Made by a program: the position numbers and the translations under genes. From an uncultured Pseudodesulfovibrio sp. (GTDB taxonomy: Bacteria; Desulfobacterota; Desulfovibrionia; Desulfovibrionales; Desulfovibrionaceae): a stretch of 64,000 nt of DNA. How positions within the stretch are numbered: the stretch's first letter is position 1; each line of letters opens with the position of its first letter. The notes under the pieces were generated by a model. It saw only the letters and a program-made list of their open reading frames with translations, searched no databases and was not told the DNA's origin. This document shows, one piece after another, positions 27,091-37,541 of this stretch. Where the stretch lies: NCBI RefSeq assembly GCF_963664965.1, contig NZ_OY761823.1, positions 3,653,031-3,717,030 on the forward strand, in the 5' to 3' direction.

Positions 27091-29129
27091 ATGATGAAAC
27101 GCCTTACGTCTGCTCCGGGCAAGTACCTCGTACTCGTACCCATTCTCTTCTTTGTCGTACTCCACTTCTGGCAACTCCCGAGTTTCGACCAAAAGCCGGC
27201 CAACAGGGAACATGGCATAGGCCATCGCCTGATGACCACGGTTGACGCATACTTTTTCATCCGCCTTGCAGACGACCTGCTCAAAGACCAATACACGACT
27301 CTTGACTCCGTGCGTCCTACCGCGCGTCCTTTCCCGCCTCCGGCACTCTCTTCCATGGCAGCTTCCATCGTGCGTGCAACCGGCATCCCCCTTGCCGATG
27401 TAGCTTTTTTCCTGCCCCCCATGCTTGCCATTCTGATGATTCCACTGATGTGGGTATGGTCACGCCGCATTTTCCCAGACGACAAACTCGGAGCCGTGAT
27501 CGCCAGTTCGGCCGTTTCCATCAACTATGCATTCTACACACGAACCACGCTCGGAAGTTCGATACGGACGCCCTCAATATAGTCCTGTTCTGGGCCATCG
27601 GATTCCTGTTGTATGAATTCACCCGCCGCTCTGGAAAAGACAGATTCCTCTATCTGGGACTCGCGTTGCTCTCTCTTTTCGGCCTTGGGTACTGGTGGTT
27701 TCCTGCCGGATTGCCACTCGGACTGATCATGTTTTTCTTCCTCGGGTGCTCAATCATGCTTCCGTCTCCCAAACGGGACAAATGGCTCAAAGGCGTTATC
27801 CTTGGCGGTGCCGCAGTGGGCGGCGTCATCCTCGTACTGGCCGGTTTCACATCCGTCCTCCCCAAGGTCATAAACGACCTGTTGTCGCCCTACATGCAAC
27901 ATCTGACGCTCATTCAAGGAGAAACGAAATCCCTTTTCCCGGCCATGGGTAAAACCATCGCCGAGCTTCAATCCCTTGATTGGAAAACCACCATGAAATG
28001 GATTGCAGGATCATGGTTCGTGCCCATCATCGCTGTCGCAGGCTTACTCGTATTGGTACGCAGGGAAAGGCGTACGCTCTTTTTCGTACTCCTGCCCTGT
28101 CTATTCTTCGGAATCATGTCCTTTGAAGGACTCCGTTTTATCATGTTCCTTGCCCCCGGCATCGCCTTGGGCATCGCCGCCTTTGCTCTTGAAATTGTCC
28201 GTCCAGTAGCATTTTCACTCTTTGACCGCGCATCAGCGGCAACTGCAATGGCCGTTGCCGCGGCCGTTATTCTTATCGCTCCCGGCACCGTCCATTGCAT
28301 GAGCTATGGGCTCCGGGCCAGCTTTGACGGCAATATGGTGCTCGTAGCACAGGAAGTGAACAAAAAAGCAGGCAAATCCGCATTCGTATGGAACTGGTGG
28401 GGACCGGGATACATGATCGAGAACTACAGCCAACGAAAAGCCTTCATTGACGGCGGGCTTCAGGAACCACAACGATCATGGATCGCAGCGGTACCGTTGG
28501 CGACTCACAACTATACACTGGCACGGAACTGGATTCGCTTCTTTGCGAAGAATCCCATGGCCATTACGTATTTCTCCCGTCTGCTGAAAGACACGGAAAA
28601 AGCGACTGCATTTTTGCTGGAAGCATTGAAAGACAAGAACAAGCTGTCAGAAGTTTTGGAAAAATACGGTCTGCCGAAAACAAAAAGAAACTGGTCAAAA
28701 TTCCTGTTCCCGGAAACGGAAGTCTACCTTGTTCTACTCAGCGACATGCTGACCCACGGGTCGTGGCTGCCCATCGGCAAGTACGTCCCCGGCGGACCGG
28801 GCATGACCAAACGTTCTCCTTTTTACGCCATCCCCAACGAAAAAGTCATGGTGAACACTGAAAGAGGACAGCTCCTGCTTCCAGAAGGCCGCCAGCTTCC
28901 CATGAGCCGCTTTTATATCATCAGGCCCAACGAGTTGCGGCACGACGTTTTCAAACAATCAGGAGTCGTAGTGATCGGCGTATCCGGAACGGATTACGTC
29001 ATATACATGGATGAGGACCACCTCAACACATTGGCCCTGCACCTGCTCTTCGTCTCCCCGGACAAGACGCCGGGATTCACTCCTGTCCGATACAATCCCT
29101 TTGTGGGTGGAGCTTGGAGAGTCGACTAA
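27091..29129 (+). pseudogene. STT3/PglB-type oligosaccharyltransferase, interrupted by a frameshift
   Basis: Encodes the membrane enzyme that transfers a lipid-linked glycan to Asn in N-X-S/T. The first part (27091-27582, 163 codons) has the loop motif TVDAYFF (Asp52) and ends abruptly; the second frame picks up at about 27556 and runs to 29129 with KFDTDALN, many membrane segments and the catalytic WNWWGPGYMIENY near residue 433, equivalent to WWDYG. Restoring one A in GGAAG (27553-27557) joins them into GKFDTDALN and gives about 679 residues, near PglB length. The break falls exactly in the metal-site motif. It may be a true mutation, a sequencing error, or rarely a programmed shift. Confidence 0.85.
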
Positions 29130-29142
29130 AAACGATCAGGCA

Positions 29143-30276
29143 TCAGGAATTCTGAAGAACCGCGTACAGTTCAAGCGTCTGACTCGCGGCATTCTCCCAG
29201 GTAAATTGCGCGGCCTGCTTCATGCCGGCCGCAGCAAGACGCTCACGCATGTCGTTTTCATGAAGGATTCGATCCATGGCATCGGCCCACTGCGCGGAAT
29301 CATGTGGTGAAACCCTGACCGCGGCATCACCTGCCACCTCGGGAATGCTGGCTACATCCGAGCACACTACCGGGGTTCCGCAGGCCATGGCTTCCAAGAC
29401 CGGCAGGCCAAATCCCTCGTACAGGCTGGGGTAAAAGAACACGTCCGCACCGCAATACACGCAAGCCAACTCTTCATCGCTCAGGTATCCGGGAAAATAA
29501 ACCCTGTCCTGCAAACCAAGGCGATTCAATTCGCGCCTGAACACCGGATCGCCCCAGCCGCTCCAACCAACGATCACCAACGGCAATGCCGCTTTGCTCC
29601 GGGCTAGGGCGTTCAATAGAGTCGAAAGGTTTTTGCGCGGCTCCAGCGTGCCGACAAAAAGTCCGTATTCGGATGGCAATCCATACTTCTCAAGCACCTC
29701 GCGAATAACTCCCTGTGGCCGCGGCCCGAAACAGGTATCAACGCCTTCGGGGATGACAACCGCTCTGGATCCGGCCATCCCGGCATAATCGCACAGCTCC
29801 TGTTTGACGAACAGCGAAGGGACTATGATGGCGTCCGCTTCATTGAGCCGGGGTTCAAAAAAACGCTCAAAGAACAAACGGCGGTCTAGCGAATGGGTTT
29901 CCGGATATCGGATAAGGGACAGGTCATGCAGAGTAAAAACCTGCATCGCGCCGGTGCCAATCCGGGCCGGAGTGTAAAAACTCTCATGGAAAATATCGAC
30001 GTGGCGATGCTCAGCCACATACCGGGCATAGGCTTCATATGCCAGCCAATGGACCGTGCGCGTCCAGTAGAGAAAGCGCGAAGGAAACCGAAGCAGGGAG
30101 TCGAGCGTCCCACCCTGTCGAGCACCCGACGGCGGTTTGGAACTGCATTTGCCAGGAGACACGTAGGTCACGTCCACCCGCCCTGTGGCCTTCATGTGGC
30201 TACACAGATTCGTCAGATATCGGGCGATCCCGGTATGAACCGCCATAAGCGGCAGGGCATTGACGGCAAGATGCAT
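29143..30276 (-). CDS. GT4-family glycosyltransferase
   Basis: A 377-residue GT-B transferase. The N-terminal domain opens NALPLMAVHTGIARYL, the type seen in mannosyl- and related transferases, with FTLHDLSLIRYPE; the C-terminal nucleotide-sugar domain contains YGLFVGTLEPRKNLSTLL and the E-x7-E block SLYEGFGLPVLEAMACGTP. It should act in the cytosol on a lipid-linked glycan. I start at 30276 by domain alignment; a GTG at 30288 with GGAA upstream is an alternative. It converges on the oligosaccharyltransferase gene, with 13 bases between stops. Confidence 0.88.
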   Translation of the reverse strand: MHLAVNALPLMAVHTGIARYLTNLCSHMKATGRVDVTYVSPGKCSSKPPSGARQGGTLDSLLRFPSRFLYWTRTVHWLAYEAYARYVAEHRHVDIFHESFYTPARIGTGAMQVFTLHDLSLIRYPETHSLDRRLFFERFFEPRLNEADAIIVPSLFVKQELCDYAGMAGSRAVVIPEGVDTCFGPRPQGVIREVLEKYGLPSEYGLFVGTLEPRKNLSTLLNALARSKAALPLVIVGWSGWGDPVFRRELNRLGLQDRVYFPGYLSDEELACVYCGADVFFYPSLYEGFGLPVLEAMACGTPVVCSDVASIPEVAGDAAVRVSPHDSAQWADAMDRILHENDMRERLAAAGMKQAAQFTWENAASQTLELYAVLQNS

Positions 30277-30418
30277 TTTTTTCAACACGGAATTCCATTC
30301 TGCAAGGTGGACAACGACTCGCTGTTTATGCATGACTCCAAGCGGTTTGTCGAGGTATCCGCATTGCCTGTATAGATAATTTTTGCTAGTGTCCGCAAAA
30401 AGGTTTTTCTGAATTTTC

Positions 30419-31108
30419 ATGCCAAAAATCGATACCCTGATCATTATTCCGGCCCACAACGAGGCCGCCCTTGTCGGCAACACGGTGCGCGACATTCTTG
30501 ATGCCACACACCTGCCGGTTGTCGTTGTCGACGACGCCAGCACGGACGACACCACAACAAGAGCGCGTAAGGCCGGAGCACAGGTCATCCCCCTCGCGGC
30601 CCAACTCGGAGCTTGGGGGGCGACACAGACAGGACTCAGATACGCCCTCAAAAACGGCTACCGCAACGTGGTCACCATCGATGCCGACGGGCAGCACGAT
30701 GCCCAAAGCATTAATCATCTACTCGCAACCATACGATCAGAAGATGCAGACCTGGTCATTGGCTCCTGCACCCGCCGCGGAAGTGCGGCAAGAAAAACGG
30801 CTTGGTCATTGCTACGCATCCTGTCAGGCCTCACCATGCGCGACCTGACCTCCGGTTTCCGGGCTTACTCACACAAAGGGATATCGCTTCTCGCAAGTCG
30901 GGCCGCCACCAGCCTCGACTATCAGGACATCGGCGTCCTATGCCTGATGAACAATGCCGGGATGAAAATTATCGAAACAGATGTCTGCATGTATCCGAGG
31001 GCCGACGGGAAATCACGAATTTTCCATTCCTGGCTGGCGGTTTCCCAGTATATGCTCTACAGTGCAATCCTTGCTGTAAGCCACATGAAACACACGAAAA
31101 AGCGATGA
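30419..31108 (+). CDS. GT2 polyprenyl-phosphate sugar synthase-like transferase
   Basis: A 229-residue GT-A enzyme of the dolichol-phosphate-mannose/glucose synthase type, with IIIPAHNEAALVGN at the N terminus, VVDDASTDDT and the metal site IDADGQHD near residue 87. It lacks C-terminal membrane segments and ends with an amphipathic stretch. Its last bases overlap the following DUF2304 gene (ATGA), a partnership common in bacteria where the small membrane protein is thought to anchor or assist the transferase. The ribosome site is poor. Confidence 0.85.
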   Translation: MPKIDTLIIIPAHNEAALVGNTVRDILDATHLPVVVVDDASTDDTTTRARKAGAQVIPLAAQLGAWGATQTGLRYALKNGYRNVVTIDADGQHDAQSINHLLATIRSEDADLVIGSCTRRGSAARKTAWSLLRILSGLTMRDLTSGFRAYSHKGISLLASRAATSLDYQDIGVLCLMNNAGMKIIETDVCMYPRADGKSRIFHSWLAVSQYMLYSAILAVSHMKHTKKR

Positions 31109-31473
31109 TAAACTACAACATAACCACCGCAATCCTCGGAATCAGCACGACGGCCTGCATCTTTTGGCTAATCCGGAAATATTCCATCTATATAAGATAC
31201 ACAGTCTGGTGGGTCTTCATATGCGCCTCAGTGCTTGTCTTCAGCATATTCCCCCAATTGTCCGATATTCTCGTGCATTCCCTGGGTATCAGCTACGCTC
31301 CGGCATTCTTCTTCCTCGCCGCCATCCTCATGCTTTTCGTGAAAACCCTGTTCATGGACATTGACCGCTCAAAACAGGAAGTCCGCATCCGGCGACTCAT
31401 CCAGCGCGTGGCCATGCTTGAAGCAAAATTGGAAAAGCACCGTTCCGAAACCGGAAACACAACCGGGGAATAA
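31105..31473 (+). CDS. DUF2304-family small membrane protein
   Basis: A 122-residue protein with three hydrophobic segments (about residues 6-23, 31-50, 65-85) and a charged helical tail (RRLIQRVAMLEAKLEKHRSE) that could form a coiled coil. This matches DUF2304 proteins, usually encoded beside GT2 polyprenyl-phosphate sugar synthases. It overlaps the GT2 gene by four bases and is followed after five bases by gspF. Confidence 0.75.
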   Translation: MINYNITTAILGISTTACIFWLIRKYSIYIRYTVWWVFICASVLVFSIFPQLSDILVHSLGISYAPAFFFLAAILMLFVKTLFMDIDRSKQEVRIRRLIQRVAMLEAKLEKHRSETGNTTGE

Positions 31474-31478
31474 TCACC

Positions 31479-32714
31479 ATGCCGGTCTTCAAGTACAAGG
31501 CAGCCTCAAGCGGAGGAAAGAAAAAAAGCGACATCATTGATGCCGCCAGCCGCACACAAGCCGCACGCAAACTCCGGGAGCAGGGCCTTTTCCCGCTGGA
31601 AATCACGCAGGTCAAAGCCAAAGGAACCGGCAACTCACCCTCCAGCCCCAAATTTTCCCTTAATCAGTTACGCCGGGTTCCGCGGGACGCCCTCGCCTCC
31701 ACCATACGCCAGTTGGCCACCTTGCTGAACGCAAGCATGCCGCTGGACAAGGCCCTGAACGCCATCATCAAGGGAGAAGGGAAGCAGGATGAACTGCAAC
31801 GCATCATGACCGAAGTACGAGAAACGGTCCGGGAAGGCGGCGACCTCGCCACGGCTTTTTCAAAACACCCCAACGTATTCAACACCACGTTCATCACCAT
31901 GATCCGCGCCGGAGAAAACTCCGGCACACTGGACATCGTCATGGAGAGACTGGCCGATCATATCGACCAGCAGTTGGCGTTACGGCGAAAAGTCCAGGCC
32001 ACCATGGCCTATCCCGTTCTCATGATGATCGTCGGCGTCTGCGTCGTCATCTTCCTGTTGTCCTTTGTCGTGCCGAAAGTCACGGAAATATTCTTTGACA
32101 TGGAAAGGGCACTTCCCACGCCCACGCGCATTCTCATCACGGTCAGCGATCTCATGAGAAAAAGCTGGGACATCCTGCTGCTCATCGGATTGGCCCTCGG
32201 CTACGGAGGCTACAAGGCCGTGAAGACGCCCAAAGGCAAGGCTATATTCGACGACCTGCTCCTCAACACTCCCGTCCTCGGCGACCTCATCAAGCAACTC
32301 GCGGTCGGCAGGTTTGCCAAGACCTTCGGCATGCTTCTGAAGAACGGCGTTTCTTTGGTCAGTGCGCTGGAAATAGTCAAGAGCGCATCGGGCAACGAGG
32401 CCATGAAAGCTGTAATCGAAGAGATGCATCATGACGTACAGGAAGGCAAACCCTTGACCGGCCCCCTTGAATCGTCATCCATTTTCCAGCATGCAACCGT
32501 CCAGATGATCGCGGCAGGCGAACAAAGCGGGAGGCTTGATGAGCTCCTGCTCATCGTTGCCGACGACTGCGAGAGCAAGGTCAACTCGCGGCTCCAGATG
32601 CTCACCTCCCTGATGGAACCCGTCATGATCCTGATCCTTGGCGGAATGGTCGGCTTCGTAGTCCTTGCGATCATGTTGCCGATCTTCGAAATGAGCAACC
32701 TCGTCGGCGGATAA
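31479..32714 (+). CDS. gspF: Type II secretion/pilus inner-membrane platform protein GspF
   Basis: A 411-residue polytopic protein with the two T2SSF repeats of the GspF/PilC family. It opens with MPVFKYKAASSGGKK, and both repeats carry the Glu-rich F-domain signatures (FNTTFITMIRAGENSGTL near residue 145 and VQMIAAGEQSGRLDELL near 345). Three membrane segments are visible, the last near the C terminus. It forms the cytoplasmic platform with GspE. It lies between glycosyltransferase genes, 28 kb from gspD, gspE and gspN at the window's right end, so the secretion locus is split or this belongs to another pilus-like machine. Confidence 0.9.
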   Translation: MPVFKYKAASSGGKKKSDIIDAASRTQAARKLREQGLFPLEITQVKAKGTGNSPSSPKFSLNQLRRVPRDALASTIRQLATLLNASMPLDKALNAIIKGEGKQDELQRIMTEVRETVREGGDLATAFSKHPNVFNTTFITMIRAGENSGTLDIVMERLADHIDQQLALRRKVQATMAYPVLMMIVGVCVVIFLLSFVVPKVTEIFFDMERALPTPTRILITVSDLMRKSWDILLLIGLALGYGGYKAVKTPKGKAIFDDLLLNTPVLGDLIKQLAVGRFAKTFGMLLKNGVSLVSALEIVKSASGNEAMKAVIEEMHHDVQEGKPLTGPLESSSIFQHATVQMIAAGEQSGRLDELLLIVADDCESKVNSRLQMLTSLMEPVMILILGGMVGFVVLAIMLPIFEMSNLVGG

Positions 32715-32723
32715 AGGCAAAAC

Positions 32724-33854
32724 GTGCGAATTCTCCAACTGTCCAAGTTCTATCCCCCGGCACCGGGTGGCATCGAGTCCTTTGTCCGAGACCTGTCGCA
32801 CGCCCTTGTGGCTGAAGGCCATGAAAACACCGTACTTGCTCATACGTTCGAACCGTCCGAACCCCACAATATCTCAGGAGACATGGGGCGGGTTATCCGC
32901 GTCCCGAGTTACGGTCAGATCATGTATGCCCCTCTGGCCCCGGCATATCCTTTCCATCTCCACCGACTGCTCAAGGACTTCAAACCGGACGTGTTGCTGG
33001 TGCATATGCCGAATGTCTCCGGATTCTGGCCGCTTTTCATGCCTCTCCCCTGCCCACTCACGGTCTTCTGGCACGCGGATGTGATCTTTCCCAAAAGCGA
33101 AAGACTTCTTAATACGGCTTACAAAGGATACGGATTTTTCGAAAACAGACTGCTACGAAAAGCCCGTCGCATCATAGCGACGTCCCCCCCCTACCTTGAA
33201 ACCAGCCAAAACCTGCGCCCTTTCCGCGACAAATGCGAGGTCATCCCCCTCGGCATTTCTCCGGACAGGATACCAAATGTGCCAAAGGAAACAGTGGCTG
33301 CCGTCAAACGGGCATATTTTGGAAACGCGGATGCACAATACGTGTTCGCAGCCGGAAGATTCGCACATTACAAGGGATTTGATCGGCTGGTGAAAGCAGC
33401 AGCCGCCATCCGGGAAAGCGATCCGAACCTCATGTTTCTCATCGCCGGGGAGGGAGAAACACGTCCTGCCATACGTAACATGATACGATCCGAGGGCATG
33501 ACCAACCGCGTCCTGTGTCCGGGGTACGTCCCAGACGAAGAGTACTGGGCACTCATGCAGGGATGCGAATTTTTCTGCCTGCCGTCCGTGGAGCGAACCG
33601 AGGCATTCGGCGTCGTGTTGCTGGAAGCCATGAGTAAAGGAAAGCCATGCCTGAGCACGGCCATCCCCGGTTCGGGAACTGGGTGGGTCAACAAAAACCA
33701 CGAAACCGGACTAGTCGTCAGCCCCGGTGACACGAAAGAACTGGCACAGGCGATCAGCTCCATGCGGCAAACGGTCTGGAACACAGACAGCATCAGACAA
33801 CACGCAGCACGATTCGATATCAGCGTCGCGGCACAGCGTATCGCCATACCATGA
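32724..33854 (+). CDS. GT4-family glycosyltransferase
   Basis: A 376-residue GT-B transferase starting at GTG with AAGG upstream. It opens MRILQLSKFYPPAPGGIES, the Gly-rich acceptor-side loop of GT4 enzymes, and has FAAGRFAHYKGFDRLVKAA and the E-x7-E motif RTEAFGVVLLEAMSKGKP. The C terminus stops directly after FDISVAAQRIAIP, slightly short compared with many relatives. It follows gspF by nine bases and is probably in the same transcript. It is likely part of cytosolic assembly of a surface glycan. Confidence 0.87.
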   Translation: MRILQLSKFYPPAPGGIESFVRDLSHALVAEGHENTVLAHTFEPSEPHNISGDMGRVIRVPSYGQIMYAPLAPAYPFHLHRLLKDFKPDVLLVHMPNVSGFWPLFMPLPCPLTVFWHADVIFPKSERLLNTAYKGYGFFENRLLRKARRIIATSPPYLETSQNLRPFRDKCEVIPLGISPDRIPNVPKETVAAVKRAYFGNADAQYVFAAGRFAHYKGFDRLVKAAAAIRESDPNLMFLIAGEGETRPAIRNMIRSEGMTNRVLCPGYVPDEEYWALMQGCEFFCLPSVERTEAFGVVLLEAMSKGKPCLSTAIPGSGTGWVNKNHETGLVVSPGDTKELAQAISSMRQTVWNTDSIRQHAARFDISVAAQRIAIP

Positions 33855-34022
33855 GCACGATGGCCGCACACCGCACAGGTAAAGGCGAATCATGCATACG
33901 CCATCCACATACAGAACAATGCTTCAGTTGAACATCAGCACAAAAAAAGATAGACAACGAATGACTTTAGAAATCCAAGGCCATCCAGCAACCCAAAACC
34001 CTTATGGGTAAATAGGCAACAT

Positions 34023-35426
34023 ATGATCCAGCCAGTCATACTCTGCGGCGGCAAAGGCAGTCGGCTCTGGCCCCTGTCCCGCGAGTTTTATCCGAAACAG
34101 TATCTCCGCATCGGCGAAGACCGAACCCTTTTCCAGGAAACCGTATTGCGGACAAACGGTTTTGACGAAGTGCGTCCACCAGTCGCCATCTGCAATACCG
34201 AGCATCGTTTTTTCGTGGCCGAGCAACTCCAAACGCTGGGAATCAAGGGCGAAATAATCCTTGAACCGATTGGAAGAAACACGGCCCCAGCCATCGCCAT
34301 CGGAGCACTGATGCACAAGGATGACGACCCACTGCTGTTAGTCATTCCTTCGGATCATGTGATCAAGAATGTCGAGGCATTCGAAGCTGCCGTCAAGAAA
34401 GCCGCGCCATTGGCGGAAGATGGCTTCCTTGTGACTTTCGGCATCGTTCCGGACCGTCCGGAAACCGGATTCGGCTATCTGCGTAAAGGTGATTCCATCG
34501 GAGCCGGATTCAAGGTCGAGCGATTCGAGGAGAAACCGCCGCTCGATCTGGCCACGGAATATGTCACATCCGGCCAGCACTTCTGGAATAGCGGCATGTT
34601 CCTGTTCAAGGCGTCCGTCTACCTTTCCGAACTCGGCGCGCTGGCTCCCGAAATGTTGACAACCTGTGAAAAGGCATTGGCTGACAGTATTCAGGATCTC
34701 GACTTTGTCCGTCTCTGCCCCGAAGCCTTTGCACAGTGCCCGTCCGACTCAATCGACTACGCGGTCATGGAAAAGACCGACAAATGCGTCATGGTCAGCA
34801 TGGATGCGGACTGGAGCGACCTTGGCTCCTGGAGCGCCATGTATGACGCCAAGGACAAGGACCGGGACAATAACGTGCTCGTGGGTGACGTCATCGCTCT
34901 GGACACGAAGAACAGCTATCTCCATGCCGAAACCCGCCTTCTCGCCGCCGTCGGGCTGGACAACATCGTTGCCGTAGAAACAGCGGATACCATTTTCGTG
35001 GCTCCCAAGGACAAAACCCAGGACGTCAAGAAGCTGGTAGAGGAATTGTGTGATTCCGGACGGAGCGAAGCCATGTTCCACCGCAAGGTGTACCGCCCGT
35101 GGGGCGCTTACGAATGCACGGATCAGGATGAACGTTTCCAAGTAAAACGCATCACCGTGAAGCCGGGACAAATCTTGTCCCTTCAGAAACACCACCACAG
35201 ATCGGAACATTGGGTCGTGGTGAGTGGAACCGCCAAAATAGTCAACGGGGACAAGGAATTCATCCTGACTGAAGACCAGTCCACCTACATTCCCCTCGGA
35301 GCGATGCACCGATTGGAAAATCCGGGCAAGATACCGCTGAAACTGGTAGAAATCCAGACCGGCTCATACCTCGGCGAAGACGATATCGTTCGCTTTGAAG
35401 ACGTCTACGGACGGACAGAAGGATAA
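34023..35426 (+). CDS. manC: Mannose-1-phosphate guanylyltransferase / mannose-6-phosphate isomerase
   Basis: A 467-residue bifunctional enzyme making GDP-mannose. The nucleotidyltransferase domain opens LCGGKGSRLWPLSREFYPKQ, and DYAVMEKTDKCVMVSMDADWSDLG is family-typical. The C-terminal cupin domain (from about 355) holds LQKHHHRSEHWVVVSGTAKI, the metal site of the isomerase half. It heads the surface-polysaccharide operon and is followed after three bases by gmd, which uses its product. Confidence 0.95.
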   Translation: MIQPVILCGGKGSRLWPLSREFYPKQYLRIGEDRTLFQETVLRTNGFDEVRPPVAICNTEHRFFVAEQLQTLGIKGEIILEPIGRNTAPAIAIGALMHKDDDPLLLVIPSDHVIKNVEAFEAAVKKAAPLAEDGFLVTFGIVPDRPETGFGYLRKGDSIGAGFKVERFEEKPPLDLATEYVTSGQHFWNSGMFLFKASVYLSELGALAPEMLTTCEKALADSIQDLDFVRLCPEAFAQCPSDSIDYAVMEKTDKCVMVSMDADWSDLGSWSAMYDAKDKDRDNNVLVGDVIALDTKNSYLHAETRLLAAVGLDNIVAVETADTIFVAPKDKTQDVKKLVEELCDSGRSEAMFHRKVYRPWGAYECTDQDERFQVKRITVKPGQILSLQKHHHRSEHWVVVSGTAKIVNGDKEFILTEDQSTYIPLGAMHRLENPGKIPLKLVEIQTGSYLGEDDIVRFEDVYGRTEG

Positions 35427-35429
35427 TTC

Positions 35430-36518
35430 ATGACCAAGAAAGCACTTATCACGGGAATTACAGGACAGGACGGAGCCTACCTCGCTCGCCTGCTGCTGGA
35501 CAAGGGCTATGAGGTCCACGGCATCAAACGTCGGGCCTCACTGTTCAATACGGCAAGAATCGATGACATCTACGAAGGGCCTCACGCGGAAAACAAAAAG
35601 TTCTTCCTGCACTATGGCGACCTGTCTGATTCATCCAACCTGATCCGCCTCGTCCAGCAGATTCAACCCGACGAAGTGTACAACCTCGCAGCCCAGAGCC
35701 ACGTCGCAGTGTCCTTTGAGAGCCCGGAATACACTGCCGACGTAACAGGCCTCGGCACCCTGCGCCTCCTTGAGGCCATCCGCATCGCCGGACTCGAAGC
35801 ACATACCCGCTTCTACCAGGCGTCGACGTCGGAACTCTACGGACTGGTACAGGAGACACCCCAAACGGAAAGCACCCCGTTCTATCCCCGTTCTCCCTAC
35901 GCCGTTGCCAAGCTGTATTCCTACTGGATTTGCGTCAACTACAGGGAAGCCTACGGCATGTATGCCTGCAACGGCATCCTGTTCAACCACGAATCCCCGG
36001 TTCGCGGCGAGACCTTTGTCACCCGAAAAATCACCCGTGCGCTGGCCCGCATCAAGCTCGGCCTGCAAGACACGCTGTATCTGGGCAATATGAACGCATT
36101 GCGAGACTGGGGACACGCCCGGGATTACGTACAAATGCAGTGGCTCATGCTGCAACAGGACGCTCCGGTGGACTATGTCATCGCCACAGGCGAACAACAC
36201 TCTGTCCGGGAATTCGTGGAAGCCACAGCTACCGACCTCGGCATCAGTATCGAATGGAAAGGCAAAGCCGAAAACGAAAAGGGTTATGACTCAGCCACCG
36301 GAAAGATGATCGTGGCCGTGGACCCGAGCTACTATCGTCCCACCGAAGTCGAGACCCTGCTAGGCGACCCTTCAAAGGCCAAGAACGAGCTGGGCTGGGA
36401 ACCCCGGATTTCGTTCAGCGAACTGGTCCGCGAAATGGTCCGGGAAGACCTGCGCGAGGCCGAACGCGAGGCAATGTGCCGCCGCAATGGATTTGAAGTC
36501 AACCTGCCGCAGGAGTAA
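35430..36518 (+). CDS. gmd: GDP-mannose 4,6-dehydratase
   Basis: A 362-residue short-chain dehydrogenase/reductase that converts GDP-mannose to GDP-4-keto-6-deoxymannose. The NADP motif [11 protein letters not shown] is at residues 8-18, and catalytic Tyr/Lys are in [33 protein letters not shown] and [10 protein letters not shown] are characteristic. It is tightly packed between manC and fcl, so the product goes to GDP-L-fucose. Confidence 0.96.
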   Translation: MTKKALITGITGQDGAYLARLLLDKGYEVHGIKRRASLFNTARIDDIYEGPHAENKKFFLHYGDLSDSSNLIRLVQQIQPDEVYNLAAQSHVAVSFESPEYTADVTGLGTLRLLEAIRIAGLEAHTRFYQASTSELYGLVQETPQTESTPFYPRSPYAVAKLYSYWICVNYREAYGMYACNGILFNHESPVRGETFVTRKITRALARIKLGLQDTLYLGNMNALRDWGHARDYVQMQWLMLQQDAPVDYVIATGEQHSVREFVEATATDLGISIEWKGKAENEKGYDSATGKMIVAVDPSYYRPTEVETLLGDPSKAKNELGWEPRISFSELVREMVREDLREAEREAMCRRNGFEVNLPQE

Positions 36519-36523
36519 TTTGA

Positions 36524-37456
36524 ATGATTTTAGCCCCTTCTGACAGAATTTATATTGCCGGACACCGAGGACTAGTCGGTTCCGCCATCGCCCGCAGACT
36601 GACCAAGGACGCTTGCGACAATCTTGTTCTCCGCACCAGCAGTGAGCTGGACCTGCGGGAACAGGCCGATGTACGCACCTTTTTCGAAGAAGAAAAACCC
36701 GACTACGTGTTTCTCGCGGCAGCCCGCGTCGGCGGCATCCACGCCAACAACACCTATCCGGCAGACTTCATCCGGGACAACCTCCAGATTCAGACCAACA
36801 TCATTGACGCCGCCTATCGATCCGGCGTCAAGAAACTCCTGTTCCTGGGATCGTCATGCATTTATCCCAAATTCGCTCCGCAACCCATGCCCGAAGACTG
36901 CCTGCTGACCAGCGAACTGGAGCCCACCAACGAATGCTACGCCCTCGCAAAGATCGCAGGGCTGAAGATGTGTGCGGCCTACCGACGGCAATACGGATTC
37001 AACGCCATCAGCGCCATGCCTACCAACCTCTATGGCCCAGGCGACAATTTCGATTTGGAGAACTCACACGTCCTTCCGGCATTGCTCCGAAAATTCCATG
37101 AAGCCAAGGAATCCGGTGCGGAACATGTGGTCGTCTGGGGGACAGGAACCCCCCGCCGCGAATTTTTGCACGTGGACGATCTCGCCGACGCCTGTGTTCA
37201 CTTGATGCGGACCTACGAAGAGGAACAGTGGGTCAACGTCGGTGTCGGCGAAGACATCTCCATCGGGGAACTGGCCCAACTCGTGGCTAAGGTCGTCGGC
37301 TACACCGGAAAGATACAATACGACACGACCAAACCGGATGGAACGCCGAAAAAACTGCTGGATGTCGGCAAAATCAATTCACTCGGCTGGAAGGCGAAAA
37401 TCGACTTGAAAGAAGGCATCAGCGAAACGTATCGACATTTCTGCACGGAGAGGTAG
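36524..37456 (+). CDS. fcl: GDP-L-fucose synthase
   Basis: A 310-residue epimerase/reductase completing GDP-L-fucose. The NADP motif is [10 protein letters not shown], followed by the family-specific [18 protein letters not shown], the [15 protein letters not shown] active-site block, and the catalytic Tyr/Lys of [15 protein letters not shown] lies eight bases before the start. With manC and gmd it supplies L-fucose for the exported glycan. Confidence 0.96.
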   Translation: MILAPSDRIYIAGHRGLVGSAIARRLTKDACDNLVLRTSSELDLREQADVRTFFEEEKPDYVFLAAARVGGIHANNTYPADFIRDNLQIQTNIIDAAYRSGVKKLLFLGSSCIYPKFAPQPMPEDCLLTSELEPTNECYALAKIAGLKMCAAYRRQYGFNAISAMPTNLYGPGDNFDLENSHVLPALLRKFHEAKESGAEHVVVWGTGTPRREFLHVDDLADACVHLMRTYEEEQWVNVGVGEDISIGELAQLVAKVVGYTGKIQYDTTKPDGTPKKLLDVGKINSLGWKAKIDLKEGISETYRHFCTER

Positions 37457-37541
37457 CTCGCCGTAATTCAGACTACTGATACAACAGAGAGAGCTGTCAC
37501 AAGCAACTCTTCACCTTCCCCAACGCAACAAAGAGATTTTT

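Noticed and set aside
27450-29129. Treating the second oligosaccharyltransferase frame as a separate gene
   Set aside because: Its first 36 codons are a shadow of the upstream frame, it has no ribosome site, and homology-type motifs continue directly from the first frame after one base is restored.
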